This document shows, piece by piece, positions 10,518 to 22,088 of a stretch of 64,000 bases of DNA. Positions within the stretch are counted from its first letter, which is position 1. Each line of letters opens with the position of its first letter. The stretch comes from Daldinia sp. FL1419. Lineage: Eukaryota; Ascomycota; Sordariomycetes; Xylariales; Hypoxylaceae. A program made the translations under genes and the position numbers. The stretch spans positions 186,001 to 250,000 of the forward strand of contig MU623355.1 in the NCBI GenBank assembly GCA_025201765.1, in the 5' to 3' direction. Under the pieces are notes generated by a model. It had not been told where the DNA came from, ran no database searches, and was given only the letters and a program-made list of their open reading frames with translations.

Positions 10518-11047
10518 AAAAATAGCAGTAATGATGTCTCCTCATGTCAACTTGTTCCAACTTGATAGCTAGGTACCTACCCAGAATTACGAATAGGTAG
10601 GTAGTTGTGCCCGAAGATTTTCATCATACAGAGACGTCGCGGGAGGCGTCGGGTGCGAGGGATTTCAAACAACGCAGCAATCGGAAACAAATGTGGAAAA
10701 GGTCTTCAGAAGGTCAATGTGATCGTATAATTAGAAATTGGCTCCAATACCATTAACTACACCTGCGTCTCTAGTCTCGTAATGTCCCATAACCACCAAC
10801 CATTCCATAGTAGCCTAGCGGATATTTAAACCACATGGTACCAAAAAGGGGTAGCATCATGTTTCGATACATAGAAGCCTATTGCTGCTTTAGAGATGGC
10901 GCCCCAAAAAAATCGTAAAAGTGTTTAAAGCCCCATTCCATTTGTTTTCCTCCATTCCACCTGCTTTTATATCACCTGTTATCCCCAGAATACCCATAAG
11001 CCTACTTCCCAAGTTTCTTTAACCCCTGACGCCGAACAACTCTTGCC
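10518..11047. other. Convergent 3' intergenic region
   Basis: 530 bp between the 3' ends of the MFS gene (+) and the But2-domain gene (-). It contains one TAGGTACC-type copy near 10570 and A-runs near 10907. Presumably 3' UTRs and polyadenylation signals; no gene seen. Confidence 0.5.
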
Positions 11048-12271
11048 TTAGCATTTTAGGAGGTATAGCCCAATGGGTACATCGGATTTATACTGTCGAT
11101 ACTGCAAGTACACGCCGGAGTCCTTTCTATCGCGCATTAAAACCACAATATGTCCATCCTCCCCGGGGCACGGGAACTCAAGCGGCTGGGCGCTCATACC
11201 AGGCTCTAAATTTACCGCCTCGAGGGGCATTACCACATGCGGCGCATTGTTATAAGTCGTGTTCTCCGGGTTAGCCGGAGGTTCCTCTAACAGCGCAAAG
11301 TTCACGAGTCCCGTTCCATTTAACATATAGAGGGAAAATTCCTCATCTTCTAGAGTAGAGGGTAAGTCGAAGGTAAGTACACATTGCTTGTTCGAGTCCG
11401 AAGCACTGAAATCGAAGACGAAAATGGCGGATACGTTCGGTGTCAGCTGAACTAACATGTTAGGATTTGAGCCGTTACTTGTATCCGGTTTGCTCTTATC
11501 AATCAGGATGATTTCGTCAGGGCGGTCGAAAATGGGTTTTTTACAGTTGCCAGGCGCTTGTGTCGGCGCACTCTTCGAGATAGAAGATGATGCCGTAGTG
11601 GATATACTCCGAGAAGGTAATTGCTTGGTGAGACTTGCCGAAGGCTGATGAGGAGCTGAAGTAGAGGCCAAAGGCTTCGTCCTCGTTGTAGCTCTGCTAA
11701 TCATACCAATAGACTGTCTTGACAAAGTGTTTTCACCGGCACAAGGAGGGCGGCAGCTACCAGCGCGTAGGGTAATAGTAGAACACTCGGCGCCATTGGG
11801 TTCCAAATACAAGTTTACCTGGTCCCCTTCGCCCGTCTGGCACTGGTAGAACACAGACTGATGTTGGTACGACACGCCACCATAGCAGCCGATAACGAAG
11901 CCATGGTTTGGTTGCTGATTTGAATCGCACTGAAGAACCAACGTGGGTGCTGGAATACAACATACAAAATTAGCCAAATCCCAACAGAAATAAGATCAGG
12001 AAAATAAGGGAGTCATACGAGTCCACCAGCAACCTCTCCCTCGAAGGTCAACGAAAGCATCCCCGAACCAGGTGAAGAGAGACGGCGTCAAGTCGCTCCC
12101 AACCCGTATTTGACCATCCGCCAATTGGCCAACGGACCCATTATGACCACTCGCTGCTATTAAGCTAAAGGTACAGCCAGCATTTATCTGAGGCGGGGCG
12201 AGGGTCGTGCTCTTAACACAGACGAGTGAAGCGAAAAGCGTAATAACTACGGTCGGCAGCAACATTTCCAC
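11048..12271 (-). CDS. Secreted But2 C-terminal domain protein
   Basis: Predicted extracellular or cell-wall protein of the fungal family carrying the 'ubiquitin 3 binding protein But2 C-terminal' domain; the molecular role is unknown. Two exons, 12271-12019 and 11949-11048, give 384 aa. The N-terminal 21 or so residues form a signal peptide (core TVVITLFASLVCV). Next comes the Cys-containing module with VGQLADGQIRVG and GRGCWWTPP, the last created by the splice, then LVLQCDS. A Ser/Thr/Pro-rich linker follows (about residues 165-215). The C-terminal half (about 230-384) is the But2-like beta domain, ending LYLLKC. There is no GPI tail. A second in-frame ATG at 12265 would also work. Family recognised from overall pattern; specific function not inferable. 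Confidence 0.82.
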
Positions 12272-13307
12272 GAAAAGTTCAAAAGTTTATCAAGGAACCA
12301 AAACCGAGCTGGGCCTTCTACTAAGGGAATCTTCCAAAGCCGAGCCAAAAAGCTTTGGTGTCTTAAGGATTTAGGCACGGATCCAAAAATACCCTCGGAG
12401 AATCCAAGATGAATAGAGAGGTGCCAAAGTAACAAAACTAAATGTAAGTAAGCCAAGGAAGAAAGAAATAGTTGAAATCAGAGACGGTAAGAGGGATACC
12501 ACGTTTTGGTCAAGCAGGTACGAGTGTAGGTATGTATATAGAAGATGCGGTAGGCACTGCTCCTCGTCGTAGTCCTCGTGATACACCCGCGGTCGTTCAA
12601 AGCAAGATCAAAAGCAACCACGAATGTTGAGCAATCGTAGAAGGGGCCGTGGTCCTAGAAGAGCATAGCAATAGAGTGGTCGTACACCTAGGTAAGTATT
12701 CACTTCTCTGCAAATATTATCATCCAAATACGGATTCTTAAAAAAACCCCCCCAAAAACCCCCATGTTAAGGTATAATCACATATTTATACCAAATCCCC
12801 GGTATGGGCAAAGCACGAGGAATTGAGGTATATTCATGACGAAATAAGGGATGCCACCATATTCTGATGCATTTCCACCTAACTAACCATCGCGGGCCTA
12901 ACTAGCCTAATACCGTAGTCTTTCGCTTCTTATTGAAGCACCTACGTATTATTTAATTGATATTCCATCTTAATAAAAGTCTGTGGCGACTCGTGAGGCA
13001 GAACTCTACATCTTTCAAATCTCTCTGGATCAGGGTGTAGATGTAAGACTAGCCCAGTCTCTATGTACCATCGGGTAGTTGTGGGAGGTCGGCTGCTAGA
13101 TGGACATAAAGGGGGCGCTCCTTTCGTCTGCTGTGTTGCTCGACGAAACTGGTTGCACCCGCATGTCATGCGCAAAGGTAGTTTGCCTATACGCCTGCCT
13201 CGTCGACACCCATTTAGACGGTGTCGGACATAAATGAGGTGGGTATAGCTGGACCTAACAGAATAAGTAGGCCATATTGGTCGCTTCTAGACAACAGAAA
13301 CGATTGT
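12272..13307. other. Intergenic region between But2 gene and NOG2
   Basis: 1.04 kb holding the But2 gene promoter and the NOG2 3' flank. There is an A/C-homopolymer stretch at about 12739-12762 and a 7-bp stem (CGACACC/GGTGTCG) at 13204-13226 about 80 bp after the NOG2 stop. Open frames here have no recognisable similarity. Confidence 0.5.
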
Positions 13308-15495
13308 TCATCCTTCATCCTCGCTGCCTTCGCTATCGTCAATGTCGCTCAGCTCATCCAGGGGTATCATGTCATCCTCTTCATCATCGTGGGCAGCTGC
13401 AGCTTCGTCATCTGACGATTCTCCGTCGTCACTATCGAAGCCTTCAAATTCTTCGTCTTCGCTCGTACTCTCCTGTTCCCCAACAGAGGTAGCCGATGCA
13501 GCTACAGTTGTATCAGGCACACTTTCCAAGTCATCCCTCTTCCGTTTCTTCGGCATCTCTCCAAGCCTACCCTGGCGACCTTCCATGCCCTTTCCTTCTT
13601 CACCCTCCACGATTGGTGCGGGAGTGAACCACGGAATCTTGCCTCGCATAAAATCAGTGATTACCATCTTGGCAACACCGTCAACATCTGGCTCTCCCCC
13701 CTTCAATAAACGACCACCCTTGCGGGCGAGAAGTTCTAAGAAATGGATATGGTCACTCCAACCCTTAATTTCATACGTCCGCTCCATGTGATGCTGCTTC
13801 ACCTTTGCCATCAATGCAGGTATGTATTGCTCGGGATTCTCTACCATCTCGACTCGAACAACACCGCGGAGCAAGATGTCCTGAGGCGTGTCATTTTGGT
13901 TGGGTGGGACAACACCAGGACAATCAATGAGATATATACGTTTCATCAAAGTAACGTATTGCCAAACTTTAGTCTCACCGGGAATAGGAGCCACTGTTGC
14001 GACCTTCTTCCCGCGCAGGGTATTAATGATAGACGATTTGCCTACGTTAGGGTAGCCTATCAACCCAACCGATACTTGCTTCCGGTCCTTGTGCAATTGT
14101 GAAAACTGTCGGAGAAGCTGGATGAGGGAACCTTTACCAAATGGGTTGGTTACACTTGAGTGGAAGGCAAGGGTTGGGTACTCGGTAGAGAGATTTCGAA
14201 CCCAAGCAGCCTTGGACATTGTTAGCAGAAAGTCCGGTAACACGTAAACAGCAACACATAACGGAAAACAAATAATAATAAAAATAAGAAAGCATGTATG
14301 AATCACTACTAAGAAATCTACCACTGCTTGCCCCAAAGGGGCAGAGATAGATCTCAACTCAAATGAAACACGGCCTAACTAGTGACAGTACCTCAAGACG
14401 AGGCCCCGTCAGTTCCAAGCCCGAGAGCAAAGAACAGTAAGTTGAGATATTTGATCTCCCAATGACGTAACGGATAACTTCTCATCGAAAATAAGAGGAA
14501 GTATCCTGACTAAAACCATTGGGGTAGAGAGAAAATAGTAAAGATACAGAACATTACTTACAGCTACGCTCGTGGGTATCAAGTCGGTCTTGTTTAAGAC
14601 GAAGATAAGGTGCTTGTGTGGCGCCTCTTCTCTTAAATACTTTTCAACGCTACGACATCGAGTCCCGAGGGGATCGCGAGCATCGAGAACGTGTATAATA
14701 ACATCCGAAGCACTATACGACATTAGCCACTTGTCCCACATAAGCACCAACTAAATAACAGCTGCAAATAGGACAGGTAACAACATACTCGAGAACCTTG
14801 TATAACTCGTTCCATATGCGCTTACTGGTTCCCTTGCTAAAAATGGGTTCGATAGCCATAGTGAGGGCATCCTCGCCATCGTGTTGACCCTCGCTAGGTC
14901 CTTCGAGGTCGACTCCCGAATTTCCGCTCAATAGCTTCAATTGCTCAAGGTGATCCTTATAGGCATCCATGCTCTTCTCGGTGTCTTCAGCCAAATCTTC
15001 CAAGTTAGATACGCTTAGCTTGACTCTCTTGCGCTGAGATTTGGGACCGAAGGCGTCAGCAAACGGCGAACTCTCGATAGTCATCTTAGCCTTGTGTTGC
15101 TTCAGGCCATTCTTCATATCCGAGTTATCTCTGATCAAACTCATAGGAAGCTTGTTCGTCTTTAGAAGAACCTGGTAAGGATCCTTTGCCTTTTCAGCCA
15201 TGGCATCGCGGAATGCCGTGAGAGAATCTTGCGAAATAACTCGGGTATTGGTAAACCACTTCCTGTTAGGTTCGACACGAGCCGCTGGTGTTTCTCTAGA
15301 TTGGAATTTGGCAGCTTGAATGATTTTGCCGTCGGCATTTCGTACAGGCTTTCCTTCGTCCTTCCGAATATTCAAGGCTTTGACTTTTTTCGCAGAACGA
15401 TAAAAGTTCTCTCCCTTCACTTTAATATTGTCCATTCCCGTACCCGACTTGCCCTGCCGGACCAGCCGGTTTCTTTCCTTCTTACCGGTCCCCAT
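13308..15495 (-). CDS. NOG2: Nucleolar GTP-binding protein 2 (Nog2/Nug2), 60S assembly GTPase
   Basis: Circularly permuted GTPase of the YlqF/YawG family that joins pre-60S particles in the nucleolus and nucleus and checks their maturation before export. Three exons, 15495-14789, 14712-14562 and 14210-13308, give 586 aa. The start MGTGKKERN matches the conserved N terminus. Permuted motif order is visible: DARDP at 246-250, G4 NKTD at 276-279, then G1 GYPNVGKS at 338-345, a PGETK switch at about 364-368 and G3 DCPG at 382-385. The last 100 or so residues are acidic (Glu/Asp/Ser) after a KKRKRDD basic patch, typical of nucleolar factors. Intron 2 is 351 nt, much longer than others in this window. 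The gene is divergent from mS26 across 498 bp. Identification very secure. Confidence 0.96.
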
Positions 15496-15993
15496 GATGC
15501 CCAAGTTCGTGAGCTTTAGAGGTATGGTAGGGAAGGAAAATGGGTATGTGAAGAAATTAGGATGGAAAAAAAAAAAGAGATGGCTAATGAAGAACCTGGG
15601 GAACTTTTTTTTTTTTCTTTCTACTTTGGACTTATCTAACTTATCTAATCGCGCTAGAGTCGGCGTACAAATTTGATTTTGCCGAGACCTGCCTGCCTGC
15701 CCGCCTATTACATATCCACCAAATGCCCCACTTGAAACACCTGGTCTGCTGGTCCGCCAGTTGGAGCTGCACCGCACCGCCCAGACCCCCGAACTATGGA
15801 AAGTGGGTCTCAACTGAATTTCTTTGCGTGTAACTTTTTTCGAAGCAATTCAACGCAAATCCTACGAACTTGGACGATTGCGATAATTTGGGCATATCGA
15901 GAGGTGCGCACTAGGATCAATGACCTCAATTAGTTAAGGAGATTCCGTCCCAATAATTAAGTGCCTACCGGCACATCACCCACATTCGCCAAG
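15496..15993. promoter_or_regulatory. Divergent promoter of NOG2 and mS26
   Basis: 498 bp between the start codons of NOG2 (-) and the mitoribosomal mS26 gene (+). It carries an A-run at about 15569-15580, a T-run at about 15606-15618 and a GC-richer middle with repeated CTGCCTGCCCGCC-like words near 15690-15705. Both neighbours serve ribosome production, so shared control is plausible, but no named site was recognised. Confidence 0.6.
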
Positions 15994-16920
15994 ATGCCAC
16001 CATTGCTTCCCCGGCCGGCTCTCCTCCCACGAGGATCCATATCACGAGCCTTCTTTTCCTCCACTGCTGTCCGATCCTCGCAGCAGATCCCTCCAGAGTC
16101 CCCTCTATTCATAAACGTTCCGAACCCACCGCAAGATCAGTCAATCGAAGCCCTACGCGAACTCAAGCCCGTTAAAGGTCATCTACCCGTGCCGCGGCAG
16201 GTCTTTAAGAAGCGTGATGGCCATCTCAAACCTCAGGACGAATGGCTTTCGCGCTCTGCGCCCGAGCCTTCGTCAGAACGCTCTAAATTACCTCCCCGCT
16301 CCGAAGTTCAGGAATGGAAGCGCAAAATAGCCGCCTCCCGTCGAGAGAACATGCGTGAGGGTGTTCGCGCTCTATACCATCGAAAGCAAGTTTTCGATGC
16401 CCGCCGGCTTGAGCGACAGACTACCAGACTGGCCGCCCATCGAGCCGCCGCTATAGCCCCCGAGCGCGAGGATGACCGTTTAACTCGCGGCTCGATCAAC
16501 GCCGGTACATTAGAGACCAAGGTGCACCTAGACCCTGAGCGCTTCGACCGAGCTCTCGAGTCTCGCAAGCGTACCGATTATATCGCTATGCAGAAGAGCG
16601 AGGCCCGCCGCGACGCTATTCAGGAGTTATATATGAAGGCGCGATCCTTCATTATTGACGAGAAGGATCTCGAGGCCGAAGTCGAGCGCCTATTTGCTCC
16701 CGACTACTGGAAGAAGATGGGTCTATCCGCTAGCGGGTATGAAGTGACCAATATCTGGGATCTTGACGGCAAGCCCAAGACCGTCACGGATATGCTGAAC
16801 GAGTTGTCGCGGGCCACGAACCAATTAGTGAATAACGTGGAATCGGACAAGACCCGAACACTCAAGAGGCAGAAGGAAGTTGCCGAAGAGTTGACGGGCG
16901 GCAAACTAGATGATATCTAG
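15994..16920 (+). CDS. PET123: Mitochondrial small-subunit ribosomal protein mS26 (Pet123 family)
   Basis: Component of the mitochondrial 37S ribosomal subunit. Single exon; ATG at 15994 gives 308 aa. The N terminus (MPPLLPRPALLPRG..., then an Arg/Ser-rich stretch with FFSSTAVRSS) looks like a mitochondrial targeting sequence. The body is charged and mostly helical, with long Arg/Lys/Glu-rich segments (about residues 110-230), then a conserved block FAPDYWKKMGLSASGYEVTN and a C-terminal helix. Length and charge pattern fit fungal Pet123/mS26. It faces NOG2 across a short divergent promoter and converges with ADP1. An in-frame GTG at 15961 lies further upstream, but the first ATG is preferred. 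Fairly sure. Confidence 0.87.
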   Translation: MPPLLPRPALLPRGSISRAFFSSTAVRSSQQIPPESPLFINVPNPPQDQSIEALRELKPVKGHLPVPRQVFKKRDGHLKPQDEWLSRSAPEPSSERSKLPPRSEVQEWKRKIAASRRENMREGVRALYHRKQVFDARRLERQTTRLAAHRAAAIAPEREDDRLTRGSINAGTLETKVHLDPERFDRALESRKRTDYIAMQKSEARRDAIQELYMKARSFIIDEKDLEAEVERLFAPDYWKKMGLSASGYEVTNIWDLDGKPKTVTDMLNELSRATNQLVNNVESDKTRTLKRQKEVAEELTGGKLDDI

Positions 16921-17306
16921 AAAAAGAAATGCTAGAAAGAGAAGGGCGAAGTGTAGATATAAGGCTATTAAATCACAATATTCCTCTTTGGGCGACAACT
17001 ACAGCAGACTCGGGTATCGATACCCAGCTGCGGTTATCGTTGTAAGTTTGACAGCTTTACATAGTTAAGAGTTGTATCATGTATAAAACGACGTTTATGA
17101 ATCTATAACATCGTATGTGCCCCAAACCTCGAACGCCCCGAGTGACCCATATGCCCTTGAGCTACCCAGCTCAAGCATTGCCGAGCTATGCAGGAAATAT
17201 CGAGATAATGTATCAAAATGCCAGTTTGGCCAAAGCTCTTGATAAATTCCAATATAATTCTACACGTATTTCTGAAGGTTTCTCTCGCATCCACATCCAC
17301 CTAGCT
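16921..17306. other. Convergent 3' intergenic region with a perfect hairpin
   Basis: 386 bp between the 3' ends of mS26 (+) and ADP1 (-). It contains the CTTGAGCT/AGCTCAAG hairpin at 17156-17175. No gene seen. Confidence 0.55.
17156..17175. repeat. 8-bp perfect stem with 4-nt loop in a convergent 3' region
   Basis: Arms CTTGAGCT (17156-17163) and AGCTCAAG (17168-17175) enclose the loop ACCC. It lies about 236 bp past the mS26 stop and about 132 bp past the ADP1 stop on the other strand, so it could form in either 3' UTR. Confidence 0.7.
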
Positions 17307-20300
17307 TTATCGCCTCTCCACCAGCAAGAAATGCATGGCGACGTATGCTAGCACCACAAAAATACCAGCAAACACACCCAGGTTGATAATGTCCATCCAC
17401 TTCGATCCATTATTGAAACCAAAAGAGCTTAGGATGGCCGCACCAGGGACCGTAATGTCTAGCCCATATTTCCTATCCACAAGAGTCAACTTCAGAACCT
17501 CGTTGACAATGAGGGCTTCGAAACCATAATGGAAGATGGACAAAGATTGTAACCAGAGGGCCGCGTCCGGGATTGCGTCGTGGTTCAGGAGTAGTCCGGC
17601 GAACAATAACGAGAAGAGCATAACCAGGCTACCAATCAAGTTCGCAACGCCACCGTCTTTACAAACCACGCCAATAAAGAGGCAAATCGAGGCGGCTGCC
17701 AAGTTGAAGAGTACGAGAACGAGCATGAATATAAAAAAATGTGCCGTATCCGGTACCAATCCCGTCATGGGATATATAATGGCCCCCATCAGAATTGGCG
17801 GGATGATTCGAAGAGGAATGATATCGAATAGAACCTTGGCAAGGAAATAGGTTATAGGCGCATAGTAACCGTTGGCTCTTTCTCTTACGAACAAAAGCCG
17901 CTCGGATGCGAAGACGTTCAAACTGGTCAGTGTGCTAAACCCGAATAGCGCCAAGAGGAAAAAGAACAAACCGAGCCTATTTTGGAATCCGGGAATGTCG
18001 TCAGTGAGGCCATAAAATAGGTATCCTGATAGGACGGCAAGGACTATAGCAATGGCGTAGTGCGTCAACATGAGGAGCGGGTTGCGATAGAGATTCTTCC
18101 ATGTCCGTTGAGAGAGAATAACAAATTGGGTCAGATAACCGACGCGAGCATAACCGCGGCCAATCGCGCTACCATTGGAAGGCGTACCATCTCCCGCGTT
18201 CCCATTCTGTCCGTTGGCTAGTCGGGCGCTGGTTACAACCTGTTGGATTTCTTCGTGTATGCTACTGGAGATGTCAGACCCGGCATAAGCGTAAACAAGG
18301 CCATCGAGATTAGTTTCGGCAGACGGCGGAAGATCATGGACATCTTCGACAACAACTTGCGGGACGTTGCCAGCTGGTTGTCTCCGTAGCTTATACGATC
18401 CAATCTCCTCTTCTACATCAGAAGACGCGGCCGTGTCGATGGTGTTCTTTCTCCTTGTGAATAATTCGCGTTCTTGCCTTGCCCTAACCGAGTCCTTGCG
18501 TTTGCCCTTAGGTCGGCTTGAAGACGGTTCAGCCGAACTATCTTCAGCGATACTAGCAGCTCCAGAAATGCTTGCGATAGATTTAACGGCTGTAGTACTG
18601 CTAGGGCCAACGCTCGCAACATCGTTCACGAGCGATCCATCATCAAAAGTACTAGAAGCGCCGGCGTGCATTGTAAGGTCAACAAGATAATCCGCAATGT
18701 TGAAACCGGGGGGGCAGCTGTATCCAATTTGGTCGAAGTAATCTTGACACTGAGAGAAGGGACCAGAGTACACGGTTTTGCCTTGAGCAAGAAGAATTAG
18801 TCGATCGAATAAGGCAACGATATTTGAGCGTGGCTGGTGAATAGTGAAGATAACAGTCCGCTTGTAGGTCTTCGCAAGTGTTACGAGACACTCGATAACG
18901 TTAAACGCATTGAAAGCATCCAGACCACTGGTCGGCTCGTCGAGGAAGAGGATTGAGGGGCTGGTGACAAGTTCACAGGCGATACCAACACGCCTCTTTT
19001 CACCACCAGAAATACCTCTGCCCTTGCCCTCTTCAGACCCGATTAGAGAATCGCGAATATGATAAATACCGAGCTGCTTCTCAACCTCGTAAACCCTTTG
19101 CTCTTTAGCCGCGCGACCCATCCCACGCGGTAGACGAAGCAAGGCACTTGTAAGAATAGTTTCGTGAACAGTCAGGGTCGGAAGCATAGTATCTTCCTGG
19201 TCGACGAAACCAACCACGCTCTTATATTCGGCATCCGTGACCTTTTCACCGTTGACGTAGAAGTCTCCTGATGTCTGGCCGCGCTTGTTCTTGCGAGCTA
19301 GTATATCTAGGAAGGTAGTCTTTCCGGCGCCTGAAGCGCCCATGATAGCCGTGATTTCTCCGGGATGAGCGATTCCCCTTATATCCTTAAGGATTGACTT
19401 TCCATTTAGCCCGTAAGCGACATTTTCGAAGTATAGGGTCGCCGGCTTATGATCAACCATCAACTTAGTAGCTTCGTCGTCGGAGTCGTCGAGATGGATC
19501 GGTCCGTACCGGTACTGTCGATGAGACAAATACCAAATAAGCAAGACGACGGCAACAAGGAACAAAGAGCACCCGGCAATAACACCTGCAATCAAGGGCG
19601 TGTTGATCTTCTTGATAGGACGCTCGTAGCCAGGAACCTGGGTATGGTAAAGACATTCTCCCGAGCGACATTCCAACTCAATACTCTCGTCGCCAAAGAA
19701 GTTTCCTACCATCCAATCTAGCGCCGGTTCCTTAAATTTGCATTGATTGATACCGCCATTCTCCTGTAAGCAGTTGAAAGTAGCAGGCCCATGGACTTCG
19801 ACTTTAAGGAATTCGGTTAAATCAATGGAGCCCTCGGCGCCACAAAGCATGCGATCTTTAATGCAACCGCACTTAACATCAGGACACTTATAATCAGTAC
19901 TGTTCTGGTCCGAGGTAAAGTCTGCGTTAGACTCGCAATTCTCCAAATGGCAATAGAAAGATTCAAGTCGGTCAATCCAGACTAAATGAATCGACATGGT
20001 CAGTCACACCTCAACCCTTTTGTTAGTCGGTTTCCACTTACATTGGAAGTCACACACGCCTGATTCTCTCTCGCAAGTAAACGTGGCCTGGGGTATCTTT
20101 CCGTCAAGCATAGTAAGGATCTTCTCGTTTGTAACACTGCACATCTGATGATTCTCCTGTACGACCTCGCCGTTCTGATAACAGACACCGCCGTCCCCAG
20201 TCTCCATTAGGGGATTGCAAGCATTATCTTGGGTGCAGACGTTACAGTTGATTCCGGTCCAGCCTTCGTCGCATTCACAGGTATCGCCTGATCTTATCGG

Positions 20301-20707
20301 TCGATCTTTACCACGGGCGAGCGAGCCGCAAGCTACGACACGGTCAGCGAAACTTCAGGATGAGGCAGATTTATAAAGGAAAATCGTACTAGGTTCAAGA
20401 CAATCATCACCTCCAAATCCTGCTGGGCACTCGCATTTTCCATTATATTCGTTACATTCGGCGTACTGACCGCACTCGTAGGCTGGGAGGAGACAGTTGA
20501 AGCTAGACGGGAGAGTAAGTAAACTTACGAACAAAATAAACCAGTTAGAATAATAACATACCATGGAGGGCAATCGGCTGGTCGGTCGCCGAAGAGAGCT
20601 AGCTGCGCCCGCATCGAGTCGAGCTGTGTATAATTCCTTTGACCAGCAGCAAGACATGATAAGGAGAGCGCGCCAAAGGCCGCAAGCCGAAGAATCGGCG
20701 GCGACAT
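17307..20707 (-). CDS. ADP1: ABCG-type half-transporter with EGF-like lumenal domain (Adp1 family)
   Basis: ATP-binding cassette half-transporter of the eye-pigment/ABCG group, orthologous in layout to yeast Adp1; substrate unknown. Four exons, 20707-20562, 20502-20390, 20332-20042 and 19981-17307, encode 1074 aa (yeast Adp1 is about 1050). Order: signal peptide (about 1-20), Cys-rich EGF-like modules ([17 protein letters not shown]; later CECDEGWTG) to about residue 300, first membrane helix about 312-335, nucleotide-binding domain with Walker A GASGAGKT at 398-405, signature ISGGEKRR at 507-514 and Walker [11 protein letters not shown] at about 527-536. A Ser/Arg/Lys-rich linker follows, then a six-helix membrane domain at the C terminus. 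The start at 20707 is chosen because it opens the signal peptide; an ATG at 20761 also lies in frame. Identification very secure. Confidence 0.95.
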
Positions 20708-22088
20708 GATGAATATTGCCTTGAAGCTTGGGTCGATCGATAATTGTGAATACTCGCTCAACTATGTTGGCGGTGTTGGACGGGAGGGAGAAGATGAAAG
20801 CTGATGATAGGTTGCTACATTAAACTAGGTACGAGACCCCACGGAAGCTCCAAGACAACAACTCCCAAGACTGTGTGTGTAAGAAGCCGAATGGCAAATT
20901 GGGTTGGCGGGTTGTACCAGCTGACTGCGCCACCTCTACACCATCAGGTTAGGCTGTCTACCTAGACTTGGCTGGAAACTCGGCTGGCTTGGTTGGTAGA
21001 TGAATGTACAGCGGATGCGCGGACTTGAATGCTGAGCTTTAGCCAAGCGCGTGTGATGTCAGCGTCGGGATTCGATATCGATAGATCACAAGGGAAATAT
21101 AATGGATGGTATGAATATTAAAGGGGGGGGGAAATGGTGAGATATGATAGAAAGAATGATGGAATAATTCCAATATTACCGACCGTAAGAAGTCGGACGG
21201 TGACTTGCCAGAGCAAGTTAAGAGAAAGAGAGAGATAAGAGAGTTGGAAGAGTTGAGAGAGTCACAGGAACGGTCGCAATAGAGGAACCGAGCTCGGGAA
21301 ATGGGAGGTGGACCCCCGACCGAAACACCTGAGCAACCTTGGAACTTTGAATATTGTTGCTGCTACCTAGGAGGTACCTGCCTAAAGTTGTGACGCTATA
21401 ACAGCGCACAAGCCACCAAATCCCCAACATATGACTTATCGGGGAATTTTTAGAGATCTTCCCCAACCCCCCAGACATGCAAATATAGGTACCTCCTAGG
21501 TAGATAGATACCTAAATAACGCATAGCCATAGGGCACCTGGAACAAACCTTTCAAATAGTTCAAATAGTTAAGGTTAGTTAGTTCCTTTCGCAAAGTTAT
21601 AAAGTTAAAGTTAAGAGCCGACGTACGATACTCCAATAGCTACCTAGGTTAGAAGAATAATATTTTAGGGCCGGCTAGTTAATTCTAATGAAACACCCAA
21701 ACATTCAAAGACTTGACAGCTTCTCTTCGCCCTTCGACACAAGCAAAAAGGTCGATAATTGCTCAACTCATATATATCCATCAGTAAAGGATTTGAACTC
21801 ACCTCTCCACAACCTCCGCATCCAAGTGATAATGGCATACCGGCTCGGTAGACAAAATCCCGACTAATGGCGTTTTTCAAGTCCCACAACGCGCGCCCTT
21901 CGTATGTACTCCAACATATGAAAAGAATTTCCAGCTAGTACATCATTATATATGACATTTCGGCGTATATTTACTAAGATAGTCAAGCTGATTTCTTAAC
22001 ATAATAATAATAGTAGCAGTAGTAGTAGCAGTAATACTACCAAAAAGTATTGTGAGCTTTATTAGATCAGCCTTCCCAAGATATCAAG
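20708..22088. promoter_or_regulatory. Divergent promoter region of ADP1 and the aminotransferase gene
   Basis: 1.38 kb between start codons pointing away from each other. It holds a G-run at about 21122-21131, TAGGTACC-like words at about 21368-21392 and 21485-21513, and an AGT/AGC-rich microsatellite at 22001-22036 just before the aminotransferase start. No gene seen. Confidence 0.5.
22001..22036 (+). repeat. AAT/AGT/AGC trinucleotide microsatellite
   Basis: ATA-ATA-ATA followed by TAG/CAG-type triplets, interrupted, ending about 50 bp before the aminotransferase start codon, so probably in its 5' leader. Confidence 0.8.

Noticed and set aside
14409..14490. Box C/D snoRNA within the NOG2 intron
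   Set aside because: The C box deviates from RUGAUGA and there is no terminal stem, so it is not annotated; it is kept only as a reason to test the long intron.
21781..21800. tRNA-like B box (AGTTCAAATCC on the minus strand)
   Set aside because: The flanking bases do not pair into a T arm and no A box or acceptor stem is found at the right distance.
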